Source: Crocinitomicaceae bacterium
GTDB lineage: Bacteria > Bacteroidota > Bacteroidia > Flavobacteriales_D > Crocinitomicaceae
DNA length: 64,000 nt
Direction of reading: 5' to 3'
Assembly: GCA_030833845.1 (NCBI GenBank)
Contig: JAURGK010000010.1
Span: forward strand, 1 to 64,000
Positions within the stretch are counted from its first letter, which is position 1. The number at the start of each line of letters is the position of its first letter. The notes below the pieces were generated by a model. The model was not told where the DNA came from, did not search any database, and saw only the letters and a program-made list of their open reading frames with translations. Below are positions 26,391-33,606 of this stretch, one piece after another. The translations under genes and the position numbers were made by a program.

Positions 26391-27998
26391 CTAGAGGTTG
26401 ATATAGCGTCTGGCCTGACGACTTTGTTGAGAATAAAAGCGTAATGTCAATTGATGAAGGTAACTAGGCGTGTTCAAAGTCAAGAGTTGTTGCTGGCAAC
26501 TTTGCACTAAGATCGCTGCATGCCTGCCAAAAAATCCTGCGCTAAGTTGGTATTGTTGATTTTGAGACATTGAAAGACCAAATTGCCAGTGCTGTGTATT
26601 GAATTGCATGCCTGCATTCAATTGATTTTCAAGTCGGTTATTGGTGTAAAGCAGGTAAGGCGAAAAACGAAATTTATTGTTTCTCGATGCATATTGTGTG
26701 CCTAGGGCTAAAGTCAATTGTTGCGGTGCGCGGCTCTTTGTATATTCGATTTGATTGCCCATAGCATAGTCAAAGTGCTCAAAAACATTTTCGAGTTGCG
26801 CACTAAAAAATAGGATGGGCGTTTGTATGGCAAGTCCTATGTCTAAATCTCTGTAGAGCAACCTTCGGCCAATACCTTGCGTAGAATCTATATCGACGGT
26901 TCTCATATCAGCATTTTGAAATTCAATAAAATCAATCGTGCTAAGTTTTTGGGCGTCTACGGATCGAGCACCCATGCGCAGGCGCACAGCTGGCTCAATG
27001 ACCAAATAACGGTTGAGCATCACTTTTGGAGAGGCGATCATTCCAATTTCGTAATCCGTGATGGCTCCATTGGCATATTGCATGTAACTGGCTTGCATGC
27101 CTAGTCCGGAACGCAGGTTTCTGGCATAGCCGTCAAGACTAACTTGTTGGCCCACGAGCGCTTGTTCATCAGAAATATGGCTTCGACCAAGGCTCATGCT
27201 CTGAAATCGTGTCTGGGATTGCGACCCAACACTACTGATGTTGGCATCGATATTATTTTGACCTGGCAGGAGCAAGTCATAAGATTGATTATTAGATAGT
27301 CCCAACTCTTTTTGTGCAAATTGATTGATGCGCTGCAACTTTGAAAAATGCCTTGAAGAATTGCTTTTAAATTCTACATCTATACCAGCCAAAAACTCCG
27401 TATGATGATCGGTCCGATAACCACCAATCAATTCTGGAAAGCGATAGTTTATTTTAGTAGCCCATTTGCCTTCTTCGAGACTCAACTGCGTTGGATAGAG
27501 CCCAGCGGACGACATAGTTTGTGGATTACTTGCCACATTTAAATTGGGCGCGAGGCCCTTTTCTATTGAAGCAATTATAATATGATTTGAAAGACGCTTG
27601 TTTGGATTTTTATATAGATTGAATTGCTTGAACTGCTTGAATTGCTTCGGTAATGGTTTGTTTATTTTGAGTGTGGATGCTTTGTCATTTGAGCTATTGC
27701 TTTTATTTTGACCTTGTTCAGAGTAGGTCATGAAATTGACAATCCCCAATAATAAGAGCAGCAAGGCTGCCGCATGATAATATTTAAAAGCAAATTGTTT
27801 TTTGCGATACAGTGCTGTTTTTGGTTCAAAGGTGATGGGTCCTGAGCTAAAATTAGCTTCTTTCCACATTTCCTGTTCTAGTAAGAGTTCCGGTTGAGAT
27901 GCAAGAAAGTTATCGAGCAATTGTTGTTGCTCGGCACTAAGATTTCCTTCAACAGAATCAAAAAGCCACTGATCTAAATTTTCTAATGTAGGTTTCAT
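26391..27998 (-). CDS. Anti-sigma-like domain joined by one membrane helix to a putative PorP/SprF-like beta-barrel
   Basis: This 535-residue protein appears to span the envelope. Residues 1-72 look like a cytoplasmic anti-sigma or zf-HC2-like segment without Cys (NLDQWLFDSVEGNLSAEQQQ, then FLASQPELLLEQEMWKEA). Residues 74-91 are one membrane helix (HAAALLLLLLGIVNFM). Residues 93-165 are a polar linker with KQF repeated three times. From about 170 to the end there are alternating strands like those of outer-membrane barrels (WQFGLSMSQNQQYQLSAGFF, LHQLTLRFYSQQ). The start overlaps the sigma-factor stop as ATGA, so the two are translationally coupled. I infer an anti-sigma factor whose sensor is the C-terminal barrel. 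The barrel and its PorP kinship are judged by eye. Confidence 0.65.
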   Translation of the reverse strand: MKPTLENLDQWLFDSVEGNLSAEQQQLLDNFLASQPELLLEQEMWKEANFSSGPITFEPKTALYRKKQFAFKYYHAAALLLLLLGIVNFMTYSEQGQNKSNSSNDKASTLKINKPLPKQFKQFKQFNLYKNPNKRLSNHIIIASIEKGLAPNLNVASNPQTMSSAGLYPTQLSLEEGKWATKINYRFPELIGGYRTDHHTEFLAGIDVEFKSNSSRHFSKLQRINQFAQKELGLSNNQSYDLLLPGQNNIDANISSVGSQSQTRFQSMSLGRSHISDEQALVGQQVSLDGYARNLRSGLGMQASYMQYANGAITDYEIGMIASPKVMLNRYLVIEPAVRLRMGARSVDAQKLSTIDFIEFQNADMRTVDIDSTQGIGRRLLYRDLDIGLAIQTPILFFSAQLENVFEHFDYAMGNQIEYTKSRAPQQLTLALGTQYASRNNKFRFSPYLLYTNNRLENQLNAGMQFNTQHWQFGLSMSQNQQYQLSAGFFGRHAAILVQSCQQQLLTLNTPSYLHQLTLRFYSQQSRQARRYINL

Positions 27999-28486
27999 GA
28001 AGCCAATACAAATTGTCCTTTAATGCGTTTTTTGACTTTGAGACGCGCTCTAAAAAGATATACTTTCACTTGGGCCTCGGTTAAGGATAAGAAAGTCCCG
28101 ATTTCTTGATAAGTATAGCCTTCTAAGTCTCTGAGCAACAGGATGCTTTTTTGCAATGGTGGTAGTCCTTCAACCAATAACTGTACGAGTTGTTGGTTTT
28201 CAAAATTTGTGTCACAATTGCTTTTTTGATTCCAATAGAGCGATTCCAAATGTTGTTGTTTCACTTTTTCGCGCTTGACATGATTGAGCATCAGGTTGTT
28301 GGCGCAAGTAAAAAGCCAAGATTTGGATTTATCCAAAGGAATTTGCTTCCTGTTTACCCACAATTTTTCAAAGCAATCTTGTACAACATCACGCGCATAG
28401 TCTACATCTCTTGAGAAATGAAGGCAAAACCTATACAGCGCATCGCTGTGATGGTCCACGCAGATATTGTAGTCGGTGCGATTCAA
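27995..28486 (-). CDS. ECF-type RNA polymerase sigma factor
   Basis: This is a 163-residue sigma-70 family factor of the extracytoplasmic-function type. Region 2 spans about 8-75 (DALYRFCLHFSRDVDYARDV, then CFEKLWVNRKQIP and SWLFTCANNLMLNHVKRE). Region 4 spans about 105-155 (LPPLQKSILLLRDLEGYTYQ, then EIGTFLSLTEAQVKVYLFRA). It is the first gene of an operon with an anti-sigma-like barrel protein and PorP/SprF, so it is probably held inactive by that membrane protein. A perfect palindrome lies 40 bases upstream of its start. The closest known parallel is SigP of Porphyromonas gingivalis, which controls T9SS genes, but orthology is not shown. Confidence 0.9.
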   Translation of the reverse strand: MNRTDYNICVDHHSDALYRFCLHFSRDVDYARDVVQDCFEKLWVNRKQIPLDKSKSWLFTCANNLMLNHVKREKVKQQHLESLYWNQKSNCDTNFENQQLVQLLVEGLPPLQKSILLLRDLEGYTYQEIGTFLSLTEAQVKVYLFRARLKVKKRIKGQFVLAS

Positions 28487-28525
28487 AATTGTGTCTGACA
28501 GTAGAACAATTTGTTGGTTGTGAAA

Positions 28526-28540
28526 GTTACACTGTGTAAC
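28526..28540. promoter_or_regulatory. Perfect 15-base palindrome upstream of the sigma-factor operon
   Basis: GTTACAC-T-GTGTAAC is a perfect inverted repeat of 7+1+7, 40 bases before the sigma start codon at 28486. No TAnnTTTG element is seen in 28487-28589. It may be an operator for an unknown regulator. Confidence 0.5.
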
Positions 28541-28589
28541 ATTTCAATGAAGAAAATTATGAAAAAATGATCACAAATACAAGAGATGC

Positions 28590-29345
28590 TTAAAACCCAA
28601 AATTGTCAAAACCAGTTTGAGTCAATTCTTGGTACTTTTCTTCATTGAATTCGTAGAGTAAAGAGGGTTTGTGTGGAACGCCTCGTTGTTTTTCTCGAAG
28701 ACTCGTTAAAATGTTCAATTTTTGAATTTTACGTCTGAAGTTCCTTTTGTCTAAAGGTTTATCGAGAATAGATTCGTACAAGCGATGCAATTGACTTAGG
28801 GTAAACTTCGCAGGCAAAAGATTGAAGCCAATGGGTTGAATTTTGATTTTTTGCTTGAGTTTATCTTTGGCTGCTTGTAATATTTCAAAGTGATCGAAGG
28901 CCAATTCATTGATTTGACTCACAGGAATCCAATCTGCATTTTTGGCAAATGAAGCTGCTTGAGGTTTGTATTTAGAGATGGGTACCAATGAATAATAGGC
29001 AACAGTAATTACCCTTGCTTCAGGTTCAGCACGAATACTTTTGAGCCATTCGCGGTCCGATTCTTTATGTATGCGGTCCGGGTCGCCGAAGGCGCCAACT
29101 TGCTCAAGATAGATGTTGTTTAGACCCGTCAATTCATCTAGTATTCGGTTGGCAGCCATGTCTAAATTTTCATTGTCGTAAATGAGGTTGCCGGGCAGAG
29201 CCATTCTTGGTCCAAATCCAGATGGAATCTCTCCTCTGTCAATGAGAAGCACAGTAAGTTGTTCAAGATCAAAACCGAAAATGACGCAGTCTACCGATAC
29301 GTTTGGATTGAGTTCTAAATTGAATTTAATGGGATTGTGCTGCAC
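28590..29345 (-). CDS. Nudix-domain transcriptional regulator (NrtR/AraR-like)
   Basis: This 251-residue protein has a Nudix fold at about 15-150 and a winged helix-turn-helix at about 165-240 (FTLSQLHRLYESILDKPLDK, then RNFRRKIQKLNIL). The Nudix box is degraded: where a hydrolase needs G-x5-E-x7-REUxEExGU, this has GNLIYDNENL and RILDELTGL, lacking the REU Glu. It should therefore bind a ligand rather than hydrolyse it, as in the AraR/NrtR groups. It starts with GTG at 29345; no ATG is in frame upstream before a stop. It diverges from the sugar operon at 29417 and probably controls it, with a sugar or sugar phosphate as likely effector. Confidence 0.85.
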   Translation of the reverse strand: MQHNPIKFNLELNPNVSVDCVIFGFDLEQLTVLLIDRGEIPSGFGPRMALPGNLIYDNENLDMAANRILDELTGLNNIYLEQVGAFGDPDRIHKESDREWLKSIRAEPEARVITVAYYSLVPISKYKPQAASFAKNADWIPVSQINELAFDHFEILQAAKDKLKQKIKIQPIGFNLLPAKFTLSQLHRLYESILDKPLDKRNFRRKIQKLNILTSLREKQRGVPHKPSLLYEFNEEKYQELTQTGFDNFGF

Positions 29346-29362
29346 GAATAAAGTATTATCTA

Positions 29363-29396
29363 TATATTTGGAAAGTGTAAATTTGACACAAAGCTA
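29363..29396. promoter_or_regulatory. Divergent promoters and putative operator of the starch/maltose cluster
   Basis: Two plus-strand -7 elements (TATATTTG at 29363-29370 and TAAATTTG at 29378-29385) face one minus-strand element (TAGCTTTG on the minus strand, 29396-29389). The second plus element is inside a near-palindrome, GTGTAAATTTGACAC (29375-29389, 6 of 7 pairs), a good candidate operator for the Nudix regulator since binding would block both directions. Confidence 0.55.
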
Positions 29397-29416
29397 TTAT
29401 TTACTATTTTTAACAT

Positions 29417-30280
29417 ATGTATTTCATTATAGAAAGTGGCTCTACAAAGAGCGATTGGGTGCTTGTTGATAACAAAAGTAACCAAAGTTTTTTTTCGACA
29501 ATGGGCTTCAATCCATATTTTCATTCTGCAGACATTATTGAAGCAGAACTTAAGAATAACGCCGAGATCATGCAAGTGGCTCCCGAAATTAAGGGGATTT
29601 ATTTTTATGGTGCTGGTTGTTCTAGTCCTGAACTGAATGCCATCGTCGAAGAGGGTCTCGGAAGAATATTCGTTAATGCCTCGATCCTTGTGGAGCACGA
29701 TTTATTGGCCTGTGCCTATGCTACTTACAATGGGCAGCCTGGAATTTCTTGTATCATCGGTACAGGTAGTAATTCTTGTTACTTTGACGGTCAGAATTTA
29801 TTAGAAGAAGTACCCGCCTTGGGTTATGTCCTTGGCGACGAAGGAAGTGGAAGTTATTTTGGAAAGCAATTGTTATCGGCATTTTTATATCATCATTTAC
29901 CTCAAGATATCGAGGCCGATTTTATTGCTACCTACCAGTTGGACAAAGATCTTATCGTGGATCGAGTATATAGAGAGCCGAATGCCAACGTATTTATCGC
30001 CTCTTTTATGCCCTTTATTGCCAAACACAAGGAGAATACTTTCTTCTCAGAAATGGTCTATAAAGGTTTCAAGCATTTCATGCAGGTGCATGTATGTTGT
30101 TACGACAATTACAAAGAAACAGAAGTACATTTCGTTGGTTCACTTTCCAAGATTTTTGAAAAAGAATTGCAACGTGCTGCAGATGATTTAAGCATACAAA
30201 TCACATCAATTATTCAAAAGCCTGTAATTGGATTAGTCAATTACCATTTACAATACATACTCAAATCAGAAATCGTTTAA
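29417..30280 (+). CDS. BadF/BadG/BcrA-family sugar kinase (annotated class: N-acetylglucosamine kinase)
   Basis: This 287-residue member of the ASKHA fold has phosphate-1 motif ESGSTKSDWVLVD (residues 6-18), an acidic HDLLACAYA segment and phosphate-2 IIGTGSNSCYF, then GDEGSGSYFGKQLL. Relatives are mostly called N-acetylglucosamine kinases. Here it heads a starch/maltose operon in which maltose phosphorylase releases free glucose, so phosphorylating glucose is the more economical guess. It starts at ATG 29417, and the next gene begins 2 bases after its stop. Family call is firm; the substrate is inferred from context. Confidence 0.85.
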   Translation: MYFIIESGSTKSDWVLVDNKSNQSFFSTMGFNPYFHSADIIEAELKNNAEIMQVAPEIKGIYFYGAGCSSPELNAIVEEGLGRIFVNASILVEHDLLACAYATYNGQPGISCIIGTGSNSCYFDGQNLLEEVPALGYVLGDEGSGSYFGKQLLSAFLYHHLPQDIEADFIATYQLDKDLIVDRVYREPNANVFIASFMPFIAKHKENTFFSEMVYKGFKHFMQVHVCCYDNYKETEVHFVGSLSKIFEKELQRAADDLSIQITSIIQKPVIGLVNYHLQYILKSEIV

Positions 30281-30282
30281 TT

Positions 30283-31602
30283 ATGAATAGGCTCGCTTTA
30301 CTTTTTTGCGCCAATTTGGTTGCGGCATTTTCTTTTGCTCAATTAAAAACACCAGACTGGGTGAACCATGCCAATATATATGAAATCAATGTAAGACAAT
30401 TTTCCAATGAGGGAACTTTTGCCAAAGTTGAAGAACAATTACCGAGGCTAAAAAAAATGGGAGTAGATATCATTTGGTTGATGCCTATTCATCCGATTGG
30501 TGAATTGAACCGCAAAGGAAGCCTAGGGAGCTATTATGCAGTGCGCGACTATCGTGACATCAATCCTGAATTTGGTTCACATGAAGATTTTGAGCGTTTA
30601 GTACAAACTGCTCATCATTTGGGTATGAGAGTCATCATCGATTGGGTTGCTAATCATACTTCTCCAGATAATATTTGGGTGCAGGAAGGCAAGTTAGATT
30701 GGTATACTTTAGATTCTTTAGGCAAGATTCAACCAACGATTGGTACGGATTGGTGGGATGTAGCCGATTTGAATTACGACAATCAAGATTTGCGCAATGA
30801 GATGATTGAATGCATGTCTTATTGGGTCAAGGAATTTGACATCGATGGTTATCGTTGTGATGTTGCGGGATGGGTACCAATGGATTTTTGGAACGATGCC
30901 CGTGCTGCACTGGATCAAATCAAACCGGTATTCATGTTAGCCGAAGCTGAAGGGAAGGAATTACACTCCGCCTTTGAGATGACTTACGGTTGGGAATTTC
31001 ACCATATCATGAATGAAGTATCTCAAGGTAAAAAGTCAGCAGCTGACATTATAGAATTTTACGGCCGTAATCAATTACCCAATGATGGCTTTCATATGAA
31101 CTTTACCTCCAACCACGACGAAAATTCTTGGAATGGTACAGAAATGGAGCGCATGGGCGAGGCACGTTTTGCAATGGCCGTAATGGCAGCAACCATCGAA
31201 GGCATGCCACTCGTTTATAACGGACAAGAAACATCCCTTGACCGCAGGTTGAAATTCTTTGACAAGGATTCAATCAATTGGGAAAAGATGGATTTGGTGG
31301 ATTTTTACACCAAATTACTGCAGCTGCACCAGTCTCATCCGGCATTGATTGTTGGGCAAGGTCAGCAGCCCCCCATTTTTCTGACTACAAAAGATCAAAA
31401 AGAACAACTTGTTTATGTGCGTCAAGCCGGTGAACAACGCGTATTGGTAATGTTGAATTTAAGCGCTAAGTCAAAGAAAATCAGCATAGATAACAATATG
31501 TCTGGAGCGTATACTAATCTTTTTTCTGGTAAAAAAGAAGAGCTTAAAAATAAGCAAAGCATTACACTTGGCCCATGGGGCTATGCAGTTTACTTTCGTT
31601 AA
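30283..31602 (+). CDS. Alpha-amylase-family enzyme, GH13, exported (periplasmic)
   Basis: This 439-residue enzyme cleaves alpha-1,4-glucans. It has a signal peptide (to residue 19, FSFAQ) and no sorting tail, so a periplasmic place is likely. The GH13 regions are in order: DWVANH (about 120-125), DGYRCDVAG with nucleophile Asp193, LAEAEG with acid/base Glu221, and SNHDEN with Asp279. Its short C-terminal beta domain is that of small maltodextrin-acting members. In the operon it would trim oligosaccharides to maltose ahead of the MFS carrier, whose start is 17 bases after this stop. Confidence 0.93.
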   Translation: MNRLALLFCANLVAAFSFAQLKTPDWVNHANIYEINVRQFSNEGTFAKVEEQLPRLKKMGVDIIWLMPIHPIGELNRKGSLGSYYAVRDYRDINPEFGSHEDFERLVQTAHHLGMRVIIDWVANHTSPDNIWVQEGKLDWYTLDSLGKIQPTIGTDWWDVADLNYDNQDLRNEMIECMSYWVKEFDIDGYRCDVAGWVPMDFWNDARAALDQIKPVFMLAEAEGKELHSAFEMTYGWEFHHIMNEVSQGKKSAADIIEFYGRNQLPNDGFHMNFTSNHDENSWNGTEMERMGEARFAMAVMAATIEGMPLVYNGQETSLDRRLKFFDKDSINWEKMDLVDFYTKLLQLHQSHPALIVGQGQQPPIFLTTKDQKEQLVYVRQAGEQRVLVMLNLSAKSKKISIDNNMSGAYTNLFSGKKEELKNKQSITLGPWGYAVYFR

Positions 31603-31619
31603 AGATTAACTCCAGAGCC

Positions 31620-32969
31620 ATGAAATCAAAACCTACACTATCGTTTTGGCAAATTTGGAATATGAGCTTTGGCTTTTTGGGCATCCAATTTGGCTTTGCA
31701 CTGCAAGGTGGTTACATGTCCAGAATTTTTCAAACCCTGGGGGCGTCTGCTGAGGAAATTCCCGGGCTTTGGATTGCCGCACCACTCACAGGACTGATTG
31801 TCCAACCTATCATCGGATTTCTTTCTGATCGCACTTGGTCTGTGCGCTTTGGCAGACGCAAACCTTATTTTTTAATAGGTGCGATTTTGAGTTCTTTAGC
31901 GCTGTTTTTTGTGCCTTATTCACCGACCTTGTGGGTGGCTGCAGGGTTTTTATGGATCTTGGATGCCTCCATTAATATAAGCATGGAACCTTTTCGCGCC
32001 TTGGTTGCAGACAAACTACCTGAATCTCAGCGCTCTTATGGTTTTGTTTTACAAACCTTAATTATCGGTATTGGCACGTGGGTTGCGTCAAACTTACCCT
32101 GGATGGTTACTAAGTTGGGCTTCCATGACGATGCGAATAGCAAAGGAATTCCAATAAATGTCAAAGTTGCTTTTGCCATTGGCGCAGCTGTATTTTTACT
32201 CAGTATTCTTTATACCATATTTACTACCAAGGAGTATCCTCCGACAGATGAAGACCGTTTTGAATCTGAAAAAAACAACTCCAATTTTTTCAGAGATTTT
32301 TGGTCCTCAGTAAGCACAATGTCGCCAACGATGCTCAAATTGGGTCTGATTCAATTTTTTAGTTGGTTTTCATTCTTTACCATGTGGAGTATGGCGACAC
32401 CTGCTTTGACATCCTTTGTTTATCGCGCGCCAGCGCCAACAGAGGCCATGTATAAAATAGATCAAGCAAACTATGATATGATGAATCAAACCTATCAAGC
32501 AGCTGCAGATTCAGTAGGTGCGAATATGGGTGTTTATGGTTTGACATCCATGCTTTTCGCCTTGGCATTGACTTTCTATGCTGCTAAGTTTTCGGTAAAC
32601 CGTAAGTGGGTCCATTTGGTTTCATTAGTTGCCGGTGGAATAGGATTTGTATTAATGCGATTCATTCCAGGACCTGAATATCTTTGGTTATGTTTTGCGC
32701 TAATAGGTTTTTCTTGGGGAAGTATTTTATCGATGCCTTATGCCATGTTATCGAGTACTGTTGACGAGCGTAAAATGGGGCTAATGATGGGTCTGTTCAA
32801 TATGTTTATTGTCATTCCACAAATTATTGCAGCCTTAGGTGGTGTCAATGTATTGTCAAGACTATTTGGCCAAACACCAATTGCTCCAATGTTATTGGCC
32901 GGAACCTCATTGGTATTAGCAGGCTTGTTGAATCTTATTATTACTGACAAGAATATTACCCGTGGCTAA
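31620..32969 (+). CDS. MFS sugar transporter (SLC45/maltose-carrier type)
   Basis: This 449-residue inner-membrane carrier has about 12 helices. I use the ATG at 31620 (MKSKPTLSFWQIWNMS); the frame extends upstream into the previous gene. The loop between helices 2 and 3, LSDRTWSVRFGRRKPYFLIG, is the RxGRRRP motif of sucrose/maltose carriers of the SLC45/GPH-like group. Its place between a periplasmic amylase and maltose phosphorylase points to maltose or short maltodextrins. It overlaps the next gene by 8 bases. Confidence 0.88.
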   Translation: MKSKPTLSFWQIWNMSFGFLGIQFGFALQGGYMSRIFQTLGASAEEIPGLWIAAPLTGLIVQPIIGFLSDRTWSVRFGRRKPYFLIGAILSSLALFFVPYSPTLWVAAGFLWILDASINISMEPFRALVADKLPESQRSYGFVLQTLIIGIGTWVASNLPWMVTKLGFHDDANSKGIPINVKVAFAIGAAVFLLSILYTIFTTKEYPPTDEDRFESEKNNSNFFRDFWSSVSTMSPTMLKLGLIQFFSWFSFFTMWSMATPALTSFVYRAPAPTEAMYKIDQANYDMMNQTYQAAADSVGANMGVYGLTSMLFALALTFYAAKFSVNRKWVHLVSLVAGGIGFVLMRFIPGPEYLWLCFALIGFSWGSILSMPYAMLSSTVDERKMGLMMGLFNMFIVIPQIIAALGGVNVLSRLFGQTPIAPMLLAGTSLVLAGLLNLIITDKNITRG

Positions 32970-33606
32970 AATCAAGGCTTTTTTATTCGACCTAGACGGC
33001 GTCTTGGTGAGTACAGAACACAATCATTTTATCGCATGGCAACGTTGTGCACATTCACTAGGAATTGCATTTACTGAAAAAGAAAATGAACTACTCAAAG
33101 GAGTGAGTAGGGTAGATTCCCTGCGAAAAATTTTAGCCTTAGGATCAAAAGAGATAGACCAAGCAACTTTTGAATCTCTTTTAGTAAGTAAAAATGAATT
33201 TTACTTAGAGTCCATCCAAAATCTTAGTCAAAGTAATCTTTTGCCTGGCGTTTTAGATTTGCTCAATGAAGCCAAACGCCGTGGGATTCTTCTCGGGGTG
33301 GGTTCATCGAGTAAGAATGCACTTTTTATTCTAGAAAAGCTACAAATTCTAAGCTACTTTTCTGTTGTTATTGATGGTAATGGAGTCACTGACCCTAAGC
33401 CACATCCCGAGGTATTTCTCAACGGTGCCGAGGCATTAAAGGTAGATCCTAGTGAGTGCTTTGTTTTCGAAGACGCTGCCTCTGGAATAGCTGCTGCCAA
33501 GGCAGGAGGATTTATGGCCGTGGGGGTGGGTAATCCAAATATTTCATCCGCTGCAGATATTTATTTTAACGATTTGACAGAATTCAGACTAGACATTTAT
33601 GCGTAA
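32962..33606 (+). CDS. pgmB: Beta-phosphoglucomutase (HAD family)
   Basis: This 214-residue HAD phosphatase-fold enzyme turns beta-glucose 1-phosphate into glucose 6-phosphate. It shows AFLFDLDGVLVST with nucleophile Asp10 and Asp12, VGSSSKNA as the second motif, DPKPHPEVF with the conserved Lys, and FEDAASGIAAAKAG as the metal-binding motif. It starts with GTG at 32962, inside the stop of the MFS gene (8-base overlap), and overlaps the maltose phosphorylase gene by 8 bases. This pairing with a GH65 phosphorylase is the standard arrangement and makes the assignment firm. Confidence 0.93.
   Translation: MAKIKAFLFDLDGVLVSTEHNHFIAWQRCAHSLGIAFTEKENELLKGVSRVDSLRKILALGSKEIDQATFESLLVSKNEFYLESIQNLSQSNLLPGVLDLLNEAKRRGILLGVGSSSKNALFILEKLQILSYFSVVIDGNGVTDPKPHPEVFLNGAEALKVDPSECFVFEDAASGIAAAKAGGFMAVGVGNPNISSAADIYFNDLTEFRLDIYA

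Noticed and set aside
26391-27998. Frameshift or assembly fusion creating the anti-sigma/barrel protein
   Set aside because: The frame is continuous, the linker is plausible, and the gene is coupled at both ends to its neighbours, which is not expected of an artefact. It still deserves confirmation in relatives.
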